DNA from: Geminicoccaceae bacterium
Lineage (GTDB): Bacteria; Pseudomonadota; Alphaproteobacteria; Geminicoccales; Geminicoccaceae
Direction: 5' to 3'
Assembly: GCA_020638495.1 (NCBI GenBank)
Contig: JACKIN010000002.1
Location: 1-64,000, forward strand
Length of the DNA stretch: 64,000 bases
The first letter of the stretch is position 1, and each line of letters begins with the position of its first letter. Positions 1-7,677 of this stretch are shown here, in pieces. Under the pieces are notes generated by a model, which did no database searches, was not told the origin of the DNA, and worked only from the letters and a program-made list of their open reading frames with translations. Both the position numbers and the translations under genes were made by a program.

Positions 1-22
1 TGCCAACGGCCGGTGCCACGCT

Positions 23-1519
23 ATGCAGGGAGCCATGCTGCGCCGCCTCCGGTCGATCCTCTCCTGGCTCCTGATTCGCGGGCTCCTGATCCTCGTGCTC
101 GTGCTCGCGGTCTTTCTCGGCACGCGGATCTGGGAGGCCGAGACCGGGGCACCGCTCCAGGCCTGGCACAAATTCGTGCCCGAGGAGCTCGATGCCGAGG
201 CCATCGACAGGGCGGACTGGGAGACCTGGCTCGCCGCCGAGGACCGGGTCATGGCCGAGGTTCGAACGCAGGTCACGGACAAGCTCGAGCCTTCGGACCG
301 GATCGCCGCCAATCGCTACTTCGAGGGCAGCCCGGTCTATCCGCCGAGCCTCGCCCGGGACTGGAACCGCTCCTACGTGCTCCTGCCCGATGGCCCGCCC
401 AGGGGCGCCGCCGTCTTCCTCCACGGGCTCACCGATTCGCCCTACAGCCTGCGCCACATCGCCAGGCGCTACCGGGAGCTCGGCTGGGCCACCGTCGCCA
501 TCCGCCTGCCGGGCCACGGCACGGTGCCGGGCGGGCTCTACGACGTCGAGTGGCCGGACTGGTCGGCGGCGGTGCGGCTCGCGGTGCGCGAGGCCATCCA
601 TCTGGCCGGCGAGGCGGTGCCGCTGCATATCGTGGGCTTCTCCAATGGCGGGGCGCTGGCGCTCAAATATACGCTGGAAGCGCTCGACGATCCCGCCCTC
701 GCCCGGCCCGACCGGCTGATCCTGGTCTCGCCCATGATCGGCGTCACCGAGTTCGCCCGCTTCGCCGGGCTCGCCGGGCTGCCGGCCTTCTTCCCGCGCT
801 TCGCCCGGGCCGCCTGGATCGCCGTCCTGCCCGAGTTCAACCCCTTCAAGTACAACTCCTTCCCGGTCAACGGGGCGCGCCAGTCGCATCTCGTCACCAT
901 GGCCCTGCAGGCCGAGCTCGCCCGCCATGAACGCAACGGCGGCCTGGAGGCGCTGCCGCCGATCCTCGCCTTCCAGTCGGTGATCGACTTCACCGTCAGC
1001 ACGCCGGCCGTGATCCGCACCCTCTACGACCGGCTGCCGGCGAACGGCAGCGAGCTCGTGCTCTTCGACCTCAACCGCAGCGCCCGCTTCGGCCCGCTGC
1101 TCCGGCCGGCCGCGGCCACGGCGATCGACCGGCTCGTGCCGGCGCCGCCGCGCCGCTACGGCCTGACCGCGGTGGTCGACCCCGCCCCGCTCGGCGACGG
1201 CATGGTGGCGGTCACCGTGCCGGCCGGCACCGACGAGGCGGAGGAGCAGCCGCTCGGCATCGCCTACCCGACCGACGTGTTCTCGCTCTCGCACGTCGCC
1301 CTGCCCTTTCCCCTGGACGACCCGCTCTACGGGCTGGAGCCGGCGGGCAACGAGGATTACGGCGTCAATCTCGGCGCCACGGCGGTGCGCGGCGAGCGCG
1401 GTGCTTTGATCGTCAGCATCGATTCGGTCTCGCGCATGTCGTCCAACCCCTTCTTCCCCTACATCCTCGAGCGGATCGAGGCGGCGATCGCGACCCCCGC
1501 CCCGCTGGCCGTCCGATGA
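23..1519 (+). CDS. membrane-anchored alpha/beta hydrolase (lipase/esterase-like)
   Basis: This 498-residue protein begins with one hydrophobic segment (about residues 12-34) that probably anchors it in the inner membrane with the catalytic part outside. An alpha/beta-hydrolase fold follows. The oxyanion-region motif HGLTDSPYS lies near residue 134, and the nucleophile elbow GFSNGG puts the likely catalytic serine near residue 207. An aspartate in VIDFTVS (about 321) and a histidine in LSHVALPF (about 425) could complete the triad. Such proteins hydrolyse carboxyl esters, but the substrate cannot be read from the sequence. A second ATG lies at 35, and neither start has a convincing ribosome binding site. 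It ends 7 bases before an ABC membrane-domain gene on the same strand, so the two may be co-transcribed. The fold is fairly certain and the function is not. Confidence 0.8.
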   Translation: MQGAMLRRLRSILSWLLIRGLLILVLVLAVFLGTRIWEAETGAPLQAWHKFVPEELDAEAIDRADWETWLAAEDRVMAEVRTQVTDKLEPSDRIAANRYFEGSPVYPPSLARDWNRSYVLLPDGPPRGAAVFLHGLTDSPYSLRHIARRYRELGWATVAIRLPGHGTVPGGLYDVEWPDWSAAVRLAVREAIHLAGEAVPLHIVGFSNGGALALKYTLEALDDPALARPDRLILVSPMIGVTEFARFAGLAGLPAFFPRFARAAWIAVLPEFNPFKYNSFPVNGARQSHLVTMALQAELARHERNGGLEALPPILAFQSVIDFTVSTPAVIRTLYDRLPANGSELVLFDLNRSARFGPLLRPAAATAIDRLVPAPPRRYGLTAVVDPAPLGDGMVAVTVPAGTDEAEEQPLGIAYPTDVFSLSHVALPFPLDDPLYGLEPAGNEDYGVNLGATAVRGERGALIVSIDSVSRMSSNPFFPYILERIEAAIATPAPLAVR

Positions 1520-1526
1520 GGCGTCG

Positions 1527-2444
1527 ATGATCCAGCTCTACCGTGCCGTCTGGCGCGTCAGCGGCCGCCAGCAGGTCCTGCTGATCGTCCTCTCCCTGGC
1601 GACCGCGGCCCTGGCCGCGGCACCGCTCAAGCTCCAGCAGCTCGTCATCAACCTGCTGGTCGAGGGCGGCACGGTCGAGCGGCTCGTCTGGCTCTGCGGC
1701 GCCTTCCTGGGCGCCGTGCTGCTCAGCGCCGGGCTCAAGTTCCTGCTCAACCTGCGCATCTCCGTGCTGGGCGAGCGCGTCATCCTGATGGCGCGCGAGC
1801 GGCTCTACGGCAATGCGGTGCACGACACCCGAGCCGGCACGACGGAGCCGATCAGGCGCGGCACGCTGGTCAACATGCTGACCGCCGAGGCGGAGGTCGT
1901 CGGCGGCTTCGCGGGCTCGGCGATCGCGGGCCCGCTCCTGCAGCTCGGCACGCTGGTCAGCGTGCTCACCTTCGTCTTCGTCCAGCAGCCGCGGCTCGGC
2001 CTGATCGTGGCCGCCGTGGTGATCCCGCAGGCGGTGATCGTGGTGGCGCTGCAGAAGCGCATCAACCGCGAGGTGCGCGCCCGGGTGACCGCCCTCAGGG
2101 ACGCCTCGGACCGGATCTCGCAGAGCGATCTTCTGGAGACGGACGAGGCGGTGGCCGAGGACTTCCGGCTGACCTTCACGATCCGCCGGCGGATCTACGC
2201 CTTCAAGCTCTCGATCAAGCTGGCGCTCAGCGTCATCACCGCCCTCGGTGCGGTGGCCATCCTCTTCATCGGCGGCTGGCTGGTCCTCCAGGGCCGGAGC
2301 GACGTCGGCACGGTGGTGGCGAGCCTCAGCGGCCTCGCACGCATCGACGGGCCCTGGCGCACGCTGATCCAGTTCTTCCGCCAGGCCAGCACCGTCCGGG
2401 TCAACTACGAGATGCTGACCCGGGCGCTGGCGCCGCGCGGCTGA
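1527..2444 (+). CDS. ABC exporter transmembrane domain protein without ATPase domain
   Basis: This 305-residue protein has about five or six hydrophobic spans and resembles the type I ABC-exporter membrane domain. An N-terminal span pair (about 16-70) is followed by cytoplasmic-loop character (LGERVILMARERLYG), a central hydrophobic pair around 130-175, a charged coiled stretch and C-terminal spans to about 270. The protein stops after LARIDGPWRTLIQFFRQ, where a full exporter would continue into a nucleotide-binding domain. No Walker A or signature motif is present here or in the next gene. Either the ATPase is encoded elsewhere or this is a repurposed half-transporter. It starts 7 bases after the hydrolase gene, which suggests an operon. 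Confidence 0.7.
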   Translation: MIQLYRAVWRVSGRQQVLLIVLSLATAALAAAPLKLQQLVINLLVEGGTVERLVWLCGAFLGAVLLSAGLKFLLNLRISVLGERVILMARERLYGNAVHDTRAGTTEPIRRGTLVNMLTAEAEVVGGFAGSAIAGPLLQLGTLVSVLTFVFVQQPRLGLIVAAVVIPQAVIVVALQKRINREVRARVTALRDASDRISQSDLLETDEAVAEDFRLTFTIRRRIYAFKLSIKLALSVITALGAVAILFIGGWLVLQGRSDVGTVVASLSGLARIDGPWRTLIQFFRQASTVRVNYEMLTRALAPRG

Positions 2445-2532
2445 GCGCGTTCCTGTCGGCTCTTGGCGCCCGCCGCCGCCTCGCCTATAGACGATCCGTC
2501 GAGCGCAACGTCGAGCGAAAGGCTGCGAAGCC

Positions 2533-2982
2533 ATGCAACAGATATCGAAGACGCGGCGAGCCCTGACGGGCGGTGCCGTGCCGGCCCTGGCCCTCGGCCT
2601 GCTGCTGGCCACCGGCCCGGCGGCGCTGGCGCAGCAGAGCGGCCTCTCCTCGGCCCTGCAGCAGGAACGGATGGCCTTCGAGGTCGCCGACACCGACGGC
2701 GACATGCGGATCAGCCCGGGCGAGTTCGCCCGCGACGCCGCCGCCGGCTTCAGCTCGCTCGACACCGATGGCAGCCTGACCCTGACCCCGGCCGAGCTCG
2801 GCGAGCACGACCCGGCCCTCTTCGGCCCGATCGACGGCGACGGCGACGGTGCGCTCACCTTCGACGAGGTCATGACCTACAAGATGAAGGCCTTCGAGGC
2901 GGCCGACACGGACGGCGACGGCTATCTGTCGTTCGACGAGATGGTCGGGGCAGCCGAGGACCAGCTGGGAGCGGCGCAATGA
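2533..2982 (+). CDS. secreted EF-hand calcium-binding protein
   Basis: This 149-residue protein starts with a signal peptide (hydrophobic about 17-35, ending ALAQQ). Four EF-hand-type loops begin near residues 53 (DTDGDMRISPGEF), 77 (DTDGSLTLTPAEL), 101 (DGDGDGALTFDEV) and 125 (DTDGDGYLSFDEM), exactly 24 residues apart. Each has acidic residues at positions 1, 3, 5 and 12 or a close variant; loops 2 and 4 place Ser or Gly at position 5 or 6 as usual. It probably binds calcium in the periplasm. Its stop overlaps the start of the next lipoprotein gene by four bases, so the two are translationally coupled. Confidence 0.85.
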   Translation: MQQISKTRRALTGGAVPALALGLLLATGPAALAQQSGLSSALQQERMAFEVADTDGDMRISPGEFARDAAAGFSSLDTDGSLTLTPAELGEHDPALFGPIDGDGDGALTFDEVMTYKMKAFEAADTDGDGYLSFDEMVGAAEDQLGAAQ

Positions 2983-3386
2983 GCGGGACCATGAGCCATC
3001 GTCGGACACCTGTCGCCATGGCGGCCCTCGCCGGCATCCTCGCCCTCTCGCTGGCCGCCTGCGAGGGCGGCGGCGGCGGCACGGGCTCGGCCGGTGTGGG
3101 CACCGTCGGCGGGGCCGCCGTCGGCGCCGGCGCCGGCCGGCTGCTCTTCGGCAACAGCACCACCGGCATGCTGATCGGCGCCGGCGTCGGCGGCCTCGCC
3201 GGCAACATGACCCTCGACCGCCAGGCCGAGGAGCGCCGGGCGCAGGAGCAGCAGGCGGCGCAGGACGCCCAGATGCGGCGCCAGCTCGACTTCGAGCGGC
3301 AGCAGGCGCTGCAGGCCGAGGAGACCCGCCGCCAGATCGAGGAGCAGCGGCTCTTCGAGGAGTGGCGGCGCTCGCAGGGCACCTGA
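2979..3386 (+). CDS. glycine-zipper outer-membrane-type lipoprotein
   Basis: This is a 135-residue lipoprotein. A basic N-terminus and hydrophobic stretch lead to the lipobox LAAC with the acylated cysteine near residue 28. Glycine- and alanine-rich segments of glycine-zipper type follow (AVGAGAGRLL, LIGAGVGGLAG), as in the Rickettsia 17-kDa antigen/SlyB group. The C-terminal third is a highly charged helix rich in Gln, Glu and Arg that may be coiled. The ATG overlaps the TGA of the EF-hand gene (ATGA). A structural role in the envelope is likely from the family; the partner is unknown. Confidence 0.75.
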   Translation: MSGTMSHRRTPVAMAALAGILALSLAACEGGGGGTGSAGVGTVGGAAVGAGAGRLLFGNSTTGMLIGAGVGGLAGNMTLDRQAEERRAQEQQAAQDAQMRRQLDFERQQALQAEETRRQIEEQRLFEEWRRSQGT

Positions 3387-3429
3387 GCGACGGCGGGAGG
3401 GCTTTGGGGGGCGGGCCAGCAGCGCGGCC

Positions 3430-4089
3430 TCGGTCCCTGTCCGGCGCGCCCAGCGGGAAGGGCGGCCGGTATGGCCGCGCCTCCTCCATTGCCCGGGCGA
3501 AGGACGGCCGGCCGAGCAGCCTGGCGCGATAGGCCCGAAGCACGGGAAACGCCGGGGCGTTTGGGTGCGTCCAGTCCGCATGGAAGAGCGACGGCGCCGC
3601 CGCGCAGTCCGCCAGCCTGAAACCGTCACCGGCGGCCCGGCTCCGCCCGGCCAGCTCCCCCTCGAGCCAGGCACAGGCGAGCTCCAGCTTCTCCACCGCA
3701 TGGGCGAGCCCCTCCCGGCGCTTGACCGAATCGCCCGTCAACGCCCCGCCCACCGCGTGCTGCACCGGGTCCATGACGTGCAGGTCGAAGAACCGGTCCA
3801 GAAAACGCACGCCCTGCGCCGCCAGCGAATCGGCAGGCAGCAGGCGAACCGGCCCCGGATGCACGAGCTGCAGCTACTCGACGATGATGCTCGTCTCGAC
3901 GACCTGGCGCTCGCCATCCACCAGGAGCGGAAACTTGCGCAACGGCCAGCGCCGCCGCCACGCCGCCACATGCGCCGGCCTATCCGGGCCGATGCAGCGA
4001 AACTCGAAGGGCGTGCCGTTCTCGTAGATCGCGATGAGCACCTTCTGCGTGTAGGACGAGAAGGGATGTCCATAGAGCGCGAGCGACAT
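3430..4089 (-). pseudogene. glutathione S-transferase interrupted by a stop codon
   Basis: Reading leftward from an ATG at 4089, the first 71 residues form a GST N-terminal thioredoxin-like domain (YGHPFSSYTQKV near the start, FPLLVDG and the E-T-S motif before residue 70). An in-frame TAG then interrupts (codon 72, 3874-3876). The same frame continues without a shift into a typical GST C-terminal helical domain (RFLDRFFDLHV, LADCAAAPSLFHADW, RPSFARAMEEARPY). The natural residue at the stop would be a tyrosine (EYLQL), so one base change explains the break. The frame has no stop where the domain ends (about 3430) and runs into the lipoprotein gene on the other strand. Either the gene is dead or the base is miscalled. 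Confidence 0.8.
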
Positions 4090-4091
4090 CG

Positions 4092-4225
4092 CTGGACCCC
4101 CTGATCCGGCCGCTGGTGCCTTGCCGACGACCCCACCTTATCGGTATGGTTGAATAGGGTTGAGAAAGGATGTGGGGAGACACGTCTCCCCACGCCCCAC
4201 TGGTTTTTTTGGGAGTGGTGTCGAC
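4092..4225 (+). repeat. copy 1 of a TA-associated hairpin repeat
   Basis: This stretch is roughly 80% identical by eye to 5404-5537. Shared blocks include GATCCGGCCGC, TGCCTTGCCGACGACCCC and GAAAGGATGTGGGGA. Its core at 4172-4193 is a perfect hairpin with 10-base arms GTGGGGAGAC and GTCTCCCCAC around an AC loop, followed by CCCCACTGG and a run of seven T. It sits between the GST pseudogene and parD, so it may also carry the parD promoter. The hairpin followed by T's could act as a terminator or attenuator. Confidence 0.7.
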
Positions 4226-4483
4226 ATGTCCACGAGGATCGACCTGCCACCGGAGCTCGAAGCCTTCGCCCGCGACTGCGTGACCAGCGGTCGCTACAGC
4301 GACACCAGCGACGTCATCCGCGCCGCCCTCCGCCGGCTGCAGGACGCCGAGGCGCGCCGAAGCAGCTTCAATGCCATGCTCGCCGAAACCCGCGCCGAAG
4401 CCGAGCGCGACGGAACCTTCGATCTCGACACCGTGCTCGCGGAAGCTGACGCGATCATCGAGTCCCGATCGGGTGCTCAATAG
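4226..4483 (+). CDS. parD: ParD-family antitoxin
   Basis: This 85-residue protein has a ribbon-helix-helix N-terminus (STRIDLPPELEAFARDC, then SGRYSDTSDVIRAALRRLQ), the pattern of ParD/CC2985 antitoxins. RHH dimers bind their own promoter, and the C-terminal tail (AERDGTFDLDTVLAEADA) would wrap the ParE toxin. The ATG at 4226 follows a GGGAGTGG stretch that can serve as ribosome binding site. The toxin gene starts 3 bases after its stop. The upstream hairpin repeat probably contains the autoregulated promoter, though no operator is obvious beyond that hairpin. Confidence 0.85.
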   Translation: MSTRIDLPPELEAFARDCVTSGRYSDTSDVIRAALRRLQDAEARRSSFNAMLAETRAEAERDGTFDLDTVLAEADAIIESRSGAQ

Positions 4484-4486
4484 AGT

Positions 4487-4789
4487 TTGGGGAAGGCGCA
4501 GCTCAGCCCGCGCGCCCGTCGCGACCTGCTCGCTGCAGTCGCCTGGATCGCTCGCGACAATCCACCCGCGGCAAGGGCATTGCGAGATGCCGTGGCCCGC
4601 GCTTCGGAACGACTGTCGCTGCTTCCGAGAACCGGCACCGAACGCCCGGACATCGCCGATCCGCCCGTCCGCTTCCTCGTCCTGACGGGCTTTCCTTATC
4701 TTCTCGTCTATGATGCGGAAAGCGACCCGCCGCTGATTCTCCGCATAATCCACGGCGCGCGTGATCTGCCTGGAACTCTTGGGGAATGA
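4487..4789 (+). CDS. parE: ParE/RelE-superfamily toxin
   Basis: This 100-residue protein starts at TTG and directly follows parD. The ParE fold is visible in the order of segments: LSPRARRDLLAAVAWIARDN for the first helices, then RASERLSLLPRTGTERPDI, RFLVLTGFPYLLVYDAESD, and a final strand with IIHGARDLPGTL. ParE toxins inhibit DNA gyrase and are neutralised by the cognate ParD. Length and key blocks look complete, so this module is likely functional, unlike the neighbouring vapBC. The TTG start is supported by the tight coupling and by the lack of a better codon upstream. Confidence 0.85.
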   Translation: MGKAQLSPRARRDLLAAVAWIARDNPPAARALRDAVARASERLSLLPRTGTERPDIADPPVRFLVLTGFPYLLVYDAESDPPLILRIIHGARDLPGTLGE

Positions 4790-4842
4790 AGAGTGCCGGA
4801 AGATGCGGCGAGGTTGATCTGCCCTGCGCCCCCCGGTTGTTG

Positions 4843-4992
4843 TCAGGGTCGTTGGCCCATCACGATCGTGACCTTCACCAGCGTGGCGGCGGAAACGAGG
4901 CGTGTCTGATCCTGCTCGATCCGGCGCGTGAAACCAGCCCGCTCGGGCTCGTCGAGCAGAATGGCCAGAATGGCCGAGCTGTCGAGCACCAT
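4843..4992 (-). pseudogene. vapC: truncated VapC PIN-domain toxin
   Basis: Only 49 residues remain of a PIN-domain VapC, which is normally about 130. The N-terminus MVLDSSAILAILLDEPER carries the first catalytic aspartate (residue 4) and helix 1, and SAATLVKVTIVMG corresponds to the next strand and helix, where the conserved glutamate is replaced by Lys-Val. The reading then ends at a stop in unrelated sequence. The remaining acidic active-site residues are missing, so RNase activity is not expected. The ATG overlaps the vapB TGA. This is a decayed toxin beside an apparently complete antitoxin. Confidence 0.75.
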
Positions 4993-5249
4993 CAGCCGGG
5001 CAGGCCGCACGCATCGTAGCCGAGGATCTCCTCGGCGCTGCGACGGTCCAGATCGGGCAGATCGGCACCCTCCCGGGCAAGCGCATCGAGCCGGCCGGCA
5101 AGCCCGACGACCTCGCCACGCTTGCGCCGCTCGCGCGCCAGTCGCTCGGCCAGGGCCCGCCGCACGGCCTCGGTCAGGCTCTCGCCCGTGAGCCGCGCCA
5201 CTTCCCGCGCCAGCCGATCGGTCTCCGCATCCTTCAGACTGAGTGCCAT
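4992..5249 (-). CDS. vapB: VapB/PSK-type antitoxin
   Basis: This 85-residue protein has the N-terminal pattern MALSLKDAETDRLAREVARLTGES and helix TEAVRRALAERLARERR, typical of short VapB antitoxins of the Rv0623/PSK group. The C-terminal half (LDRRSAEEILGYD) is the usual toxin-binding segment. It would bind both its promoter and a VapC partner. The promoter region on the minus strand has a TATAAA-like -10 (complement of 5279-5284) and a small palindrome TTCTAGAA at about 5259-5267. Its cognate vapC is truncated, so this antitoxin may be an orphan or may neutralise another VapC. Confidence 0.8.
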   Translation of the reverse strand: MALSLKDAETDRLAREVARLTGESLTEAVRRALAERLARERRKRGEVVGLAGRLDALAREGADLPDLDRRSAEEILGYDACGLPG

Positions 5250-5403
5250 GCAGCCGACCTTCTAGAAAACCGGACGTTTTTATAGACTGACCACCGCAGC
5301 GTGTCGACCGCCGCCACCGAGCGGCGACAGGTGTCGGCGCCGGCCCAGGCGGCTCGACGAGCCAAGAAATAACAATGAAGAAGGGAGCTGTCCCACTTGG
5401 CTC

Positions 5404-5537
5404 CATCGCCGGACCTCCCGATCCGGCCGCATGTGCCTTGCCGACGACCCCATCCTATCGCTATGGCTGAACAAGAATAAGAAAGGATGTGGGGATACAC
5501 GTCTCCCCACGCCCCACCGGTTGTTGGGGGTCGAACG
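5404..5537 (+). repeat. copy 2 of the TA-associated hairpin repeat
   Basis: This is homologous to 4092-4225 over nearly its whole length. The core hairpin (5489-5510) has arms GTGGGGA and TCCCCAC around a larger loop, one step weaker than copy 1 because of a G-to-T change. CCCCACCGGTTGTTGGGGG follows, and the YgiT-type gene starts at once. Like copy 1, it ends directly at the start codon of an antitoxin-type gene, so it probably includes promoter and leader. Confidence 0.7.
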
Positions 5538-5766
5538 ATGAGATGCCCTGTCTGCAAGAACGGCGAGAGCCGTCCCGGCACCGTTACTCTCACCTTGGTA
5601 CGCGTCCCGCTGACCATGGTCGTCCGCCACGTTCCCGCCCAGATCTGCGACGACTGCGGCGAGGAATACATCGACGAGACGGCAACGCAACAGGCGCTGG
5701 ACCAGACCGAGGCCTCCGCGCGACAAGGCGTTCACCGTCGAGGTTCGCGAGTTTACCGCATGGTAG
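5538..5766 (+). pseudogene. YgiT-type zinc-finger antitoxin, frameshifted near the C-terminus
   Basis: The first 65 or so residues are closely similar to the intact copy at 13459-13686, including both CxxC pairs (CPVC, CDDC) and the segments LTMVVRHVPAQIC and EEYIDE. After ARQG the frame is lost. One extra T at about 5731-5732 converts the expected end (VTVEVREFTAW then TAG at 5764) into an unrelated tail open to 5906. No DUF4258 partner lies upstream, so this is an orphan antitoxin. The zinc-binding part is intact, and residual DNA binding cannot be excluded. Confidence 0.7.
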
Positions 5767-5936
5767 CGTATTGGCGGCAACTGAAAGCCGTTTCTCGAAC
5801 CTCTTCACTGGTCCAACGTCTACACGGCGATCCTCGCAGGTTGACAACCACGGAACCGACCCGGGTGTACCGCGCCAAAAGCGGTGTGAAATCGTTAAGA
5901 CATTAATTGCCTTCCAAAGTCGACGGGGACGAGCCA

Positions 5937-6605
5937 ATGAGGTTGATAATCACCGACGTCACGGAAATGCACGGCGGAAACTATTGTGTCGCCGGCTGGG
6001 ACCCCCAGGCTCGACGAATGGTGCGACCGCTGCCAAGCGGCGCGAACTGGACGGCGGGACTTCTGCAGCAACACCGCGTCGTTCCAGGTGTTTCAATCGA
6101 TGTAACTCCTACGGGCCAGCACCACCAAAATGCGTTACCACACCGTACCGAAGATTTGCCTGTGGATCGAGCAACTATCCAGCATGTGAATTCCGGCCCA
6201 ATAAACTGGTTCGCCGCAGGCGCTCCTTTGACACATGCAACTGTGTCAGACGCATTCTCCGGCCACATCGCCCACAACAGCATTTGGAACAATGTTAGGC
6301 AGGGCGTCTATGTGAAAGTAGGAACCCAAACAGGATCGCTCGCAGCAGTTCGGCTCGGAAGGAATGCCGTGCAGTTCCTCGAGGAGTTCAATAAACTCCG
6401 AGCTAAGCTGAACGACGGTGGGACGAATTACAAACTGCCTGTATCGAGCCTTGCGCTCAAATCTGCGTGGCAGCAGGGCGGCCTTGTGGCAGTACAACAG
6501 GCGTTGCCGACGACCCAACAGTTCCACGTACGTCTCGGCCTAGCGCGTGCGTTCGGTAATCCGCCGGAAAAGTGTTATTTGATGGTGAACGGAATTCATG
6601 GTTAG
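5937..6605 (+). CDS. putative dual-OB-domain protein, first gene of a DUF488 cassette
   Basis: This 222-residue protein has no signal peptide or membrane span. It looks like two small beta-barrel units. The first contains IITDVTEMHGGNYCVAGW, RMVRPLPSG and VVPGVSIDV. The second contains GVYVKVGTQTG and ends FHVRLGLARAFGNPP, KCYLMVNGIHG. This pattern matches what I remember of dual-OB proteins encoded next to DUF488 genes, which would suggest nucleic acid or nucleotide binding, but I cannot verify it. The gene has visibly lower GC than its surroundings. Its stop overlaps the start of the next gene by 8 bases, so the cassette is translationally coupled. The biochemical function is unknown. Confidence 0.55.
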   Translation: MRLIITDVTEMHGGNYCVAGWDPQARRMVRPLPSGANWTAGLLQQHRVVPGVSIDVTPTGQHHQNALPHRTEDLPVDRATIQHVNSGPINWFAAGAPLTHATVSDAFSGHIAHNSIWNNVRQGVYVKVGTQTGSLAAVRLGRNAVQFLEEFNKLRAKLNDGGTNYKLPVSSLALKSAWQQGGLVAVQQALPTTQQFHVRLGLARAFGNPPEKCYLMVNGIHG

Positions 6606-7227
6606 CGATATGTCTCAGCCGACCATATTTAGCATCGGGCATTCGACGCATAATTACGAGTATTTTTTGGAACTTCTTCGGAATGCCGGTGTGACCGCGA
6701 TCGCCGATGTGCGGACATCGCCATATTCACGACATTTCCCCCAATTTAGCCGGGTTTTACTCAAGGACAAGTTGCAGGTGGACGGCATTGCGTATTCGTT
6801 CCTTGGAAAGGAGCTGGGTGGGCGGCCGACGGGAGATAAGTACTATTGCAATGGGGTCGCGGACTATGAGCGCATGGCCCAATCGCCTGACTTCGCACGA
6901 GGACTGCAACGAGTGCTGGATGGCGCCCGAAAATACAATATCGCGCTCATGTGCTCTGAACACGAGCCGTTGGATTGTCACAGGTGTCTGCTCGTAGGCA
7001 GGGCGTTGACCGCATGTGAGGTGGACCTAAAACATATCCTCACTGACGGTACCATTGAGGACCATCGCAAGATCGAAGAGCGGCTCCTCAAGTCCGAAGG
7101 TAAGCATGGCGACGATCTGTTTCTGTCACCCGTCGAGCGGCTCGCTGAGGCTTACCGGAAACGTGCGCGCAAGGTCGCGTACGCTGAGCAGCCCGATGGA
7201 TCCGCAACCCATAGTACAATGGAATAG
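6598..7227 (+). CDS. DUF488 domain protein (first of two)
   Basis: This 209-residue DUF488 protein shows the family landmarks in order: FSIGHSTHNYE (His15), IADVRTSPYS (Asp37, Arg39), FLGKELGGRP and CSEHEPLDCHR with cysteines near 119 and 127. These conserved Asp, Arg, Cys and His residues probably line a small-molecule or nucleic acid site, but no reaction is established to my knowledge. A C-terminal extension of about 50 charged residues follows the core. The start at 6598 lies within the preceding gene; 6610 is an alternative. Base composition is lower in GC than the flanking core genes, which suggests transfer as a block with its neighbours. Confidence 0.8.
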   Translation: MVSDMSQPTIFSIGHSTHNYEYFLELLRNAGVTAIADVRTSPYSRHFPQFSRVLLKDKLQVDGIAYSFLGKELGGRPTGDKYYCNGVADYERMAQSPDFARGLQRVLDGARKYNIALMCSEHEPLDCHRCLLVGRALTACEVDLKHILTDGTIEDHRKIEERLLKSEGKHGDDLFLSPVERLAEAYRKRARKVAYAEQPDGSATHSTME

Positions 7228-7230
7228 ATA

Positions 7231-7677
7231 GTGACCCGTTTCAAAGTAAATACTATTGGATTTACCAAATCAACGGCCAAGAATTTCTTTGATAGGCTCT
7301 TAAAATCTGGGGTTAGAAAAGTTGTTGACGTGAGACTGCATAACACGTCCCAGCTTTCTGGCTTTGCGAAGGCTGACGACCTTGCTTACTTTCTAATGAA
7401 AATAGGAGGCATTGAGTACGTTCATCAACCTCTGCTGGCGCCGACCGATCCGATGCTTAAGGCGTACAAGAAAGAAAAGGGCGACTGGGGCACATACGAA
7501 GAGCGCTTTCTCGGCCTTATGGCGGAACGCGAGGTTCAGAAGCGCTTCAAGCCGGAGATGTTTGATAACGCATGCCTTCTTTGCTCTGAGGACAAGCCGC
7601 ATTATTGCCACCGGCGCTTGGTCTGCGAGTACCTGAAGGACGAATGGAACGGCGTGCTGGACGTACATCACCTGTGA
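7231..7677 (+). CDS. DUF488 domain protein (second, short type)
   Basis: This 148-residue protein starts at GTG three bases after the stop of the first DUF488 gene. It has a divergent DUF488 pattern: NTIGFTKSTAKNFFDRL at the N-terminus, VVDVRLHNTSQLSGFAK, the loop IEYVHQPLLAPTD, and CSEDKPHYCHRRLV near residues 116-128. It shares the DVR and C-S-E-x-x-P-x-x-C-H-R motifs with its neighbour but little else, so the two are ancient paralogues rather than a recent duplication. Two different DUF488 proteins in one operon suggest a heteromeric complex or two steps acting on one substrate. That is inference. Confidence 0.8.
   Translation: MTRFKVNTIGFTKSTAKNFFDRLLKSGVRKVVDVRLHNTSQLSGFAKADDLAYFLMKIGGIEYVHQPLLAPTDPMLKAYKKEKGDWGTYEERFLGLMAEREVQKRFKPEMFDNACLLCSEDKPHYCHRRLVCEYLKDEWNGVLDVHHL

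Noticed and set aside
5767..5906. extended tail of the YgiT-type gene as a real novel C-terminus
   Set aside because: The alternative frame matches the paralogue at 13459 to its natural stop, so the tail is a frameshift product.
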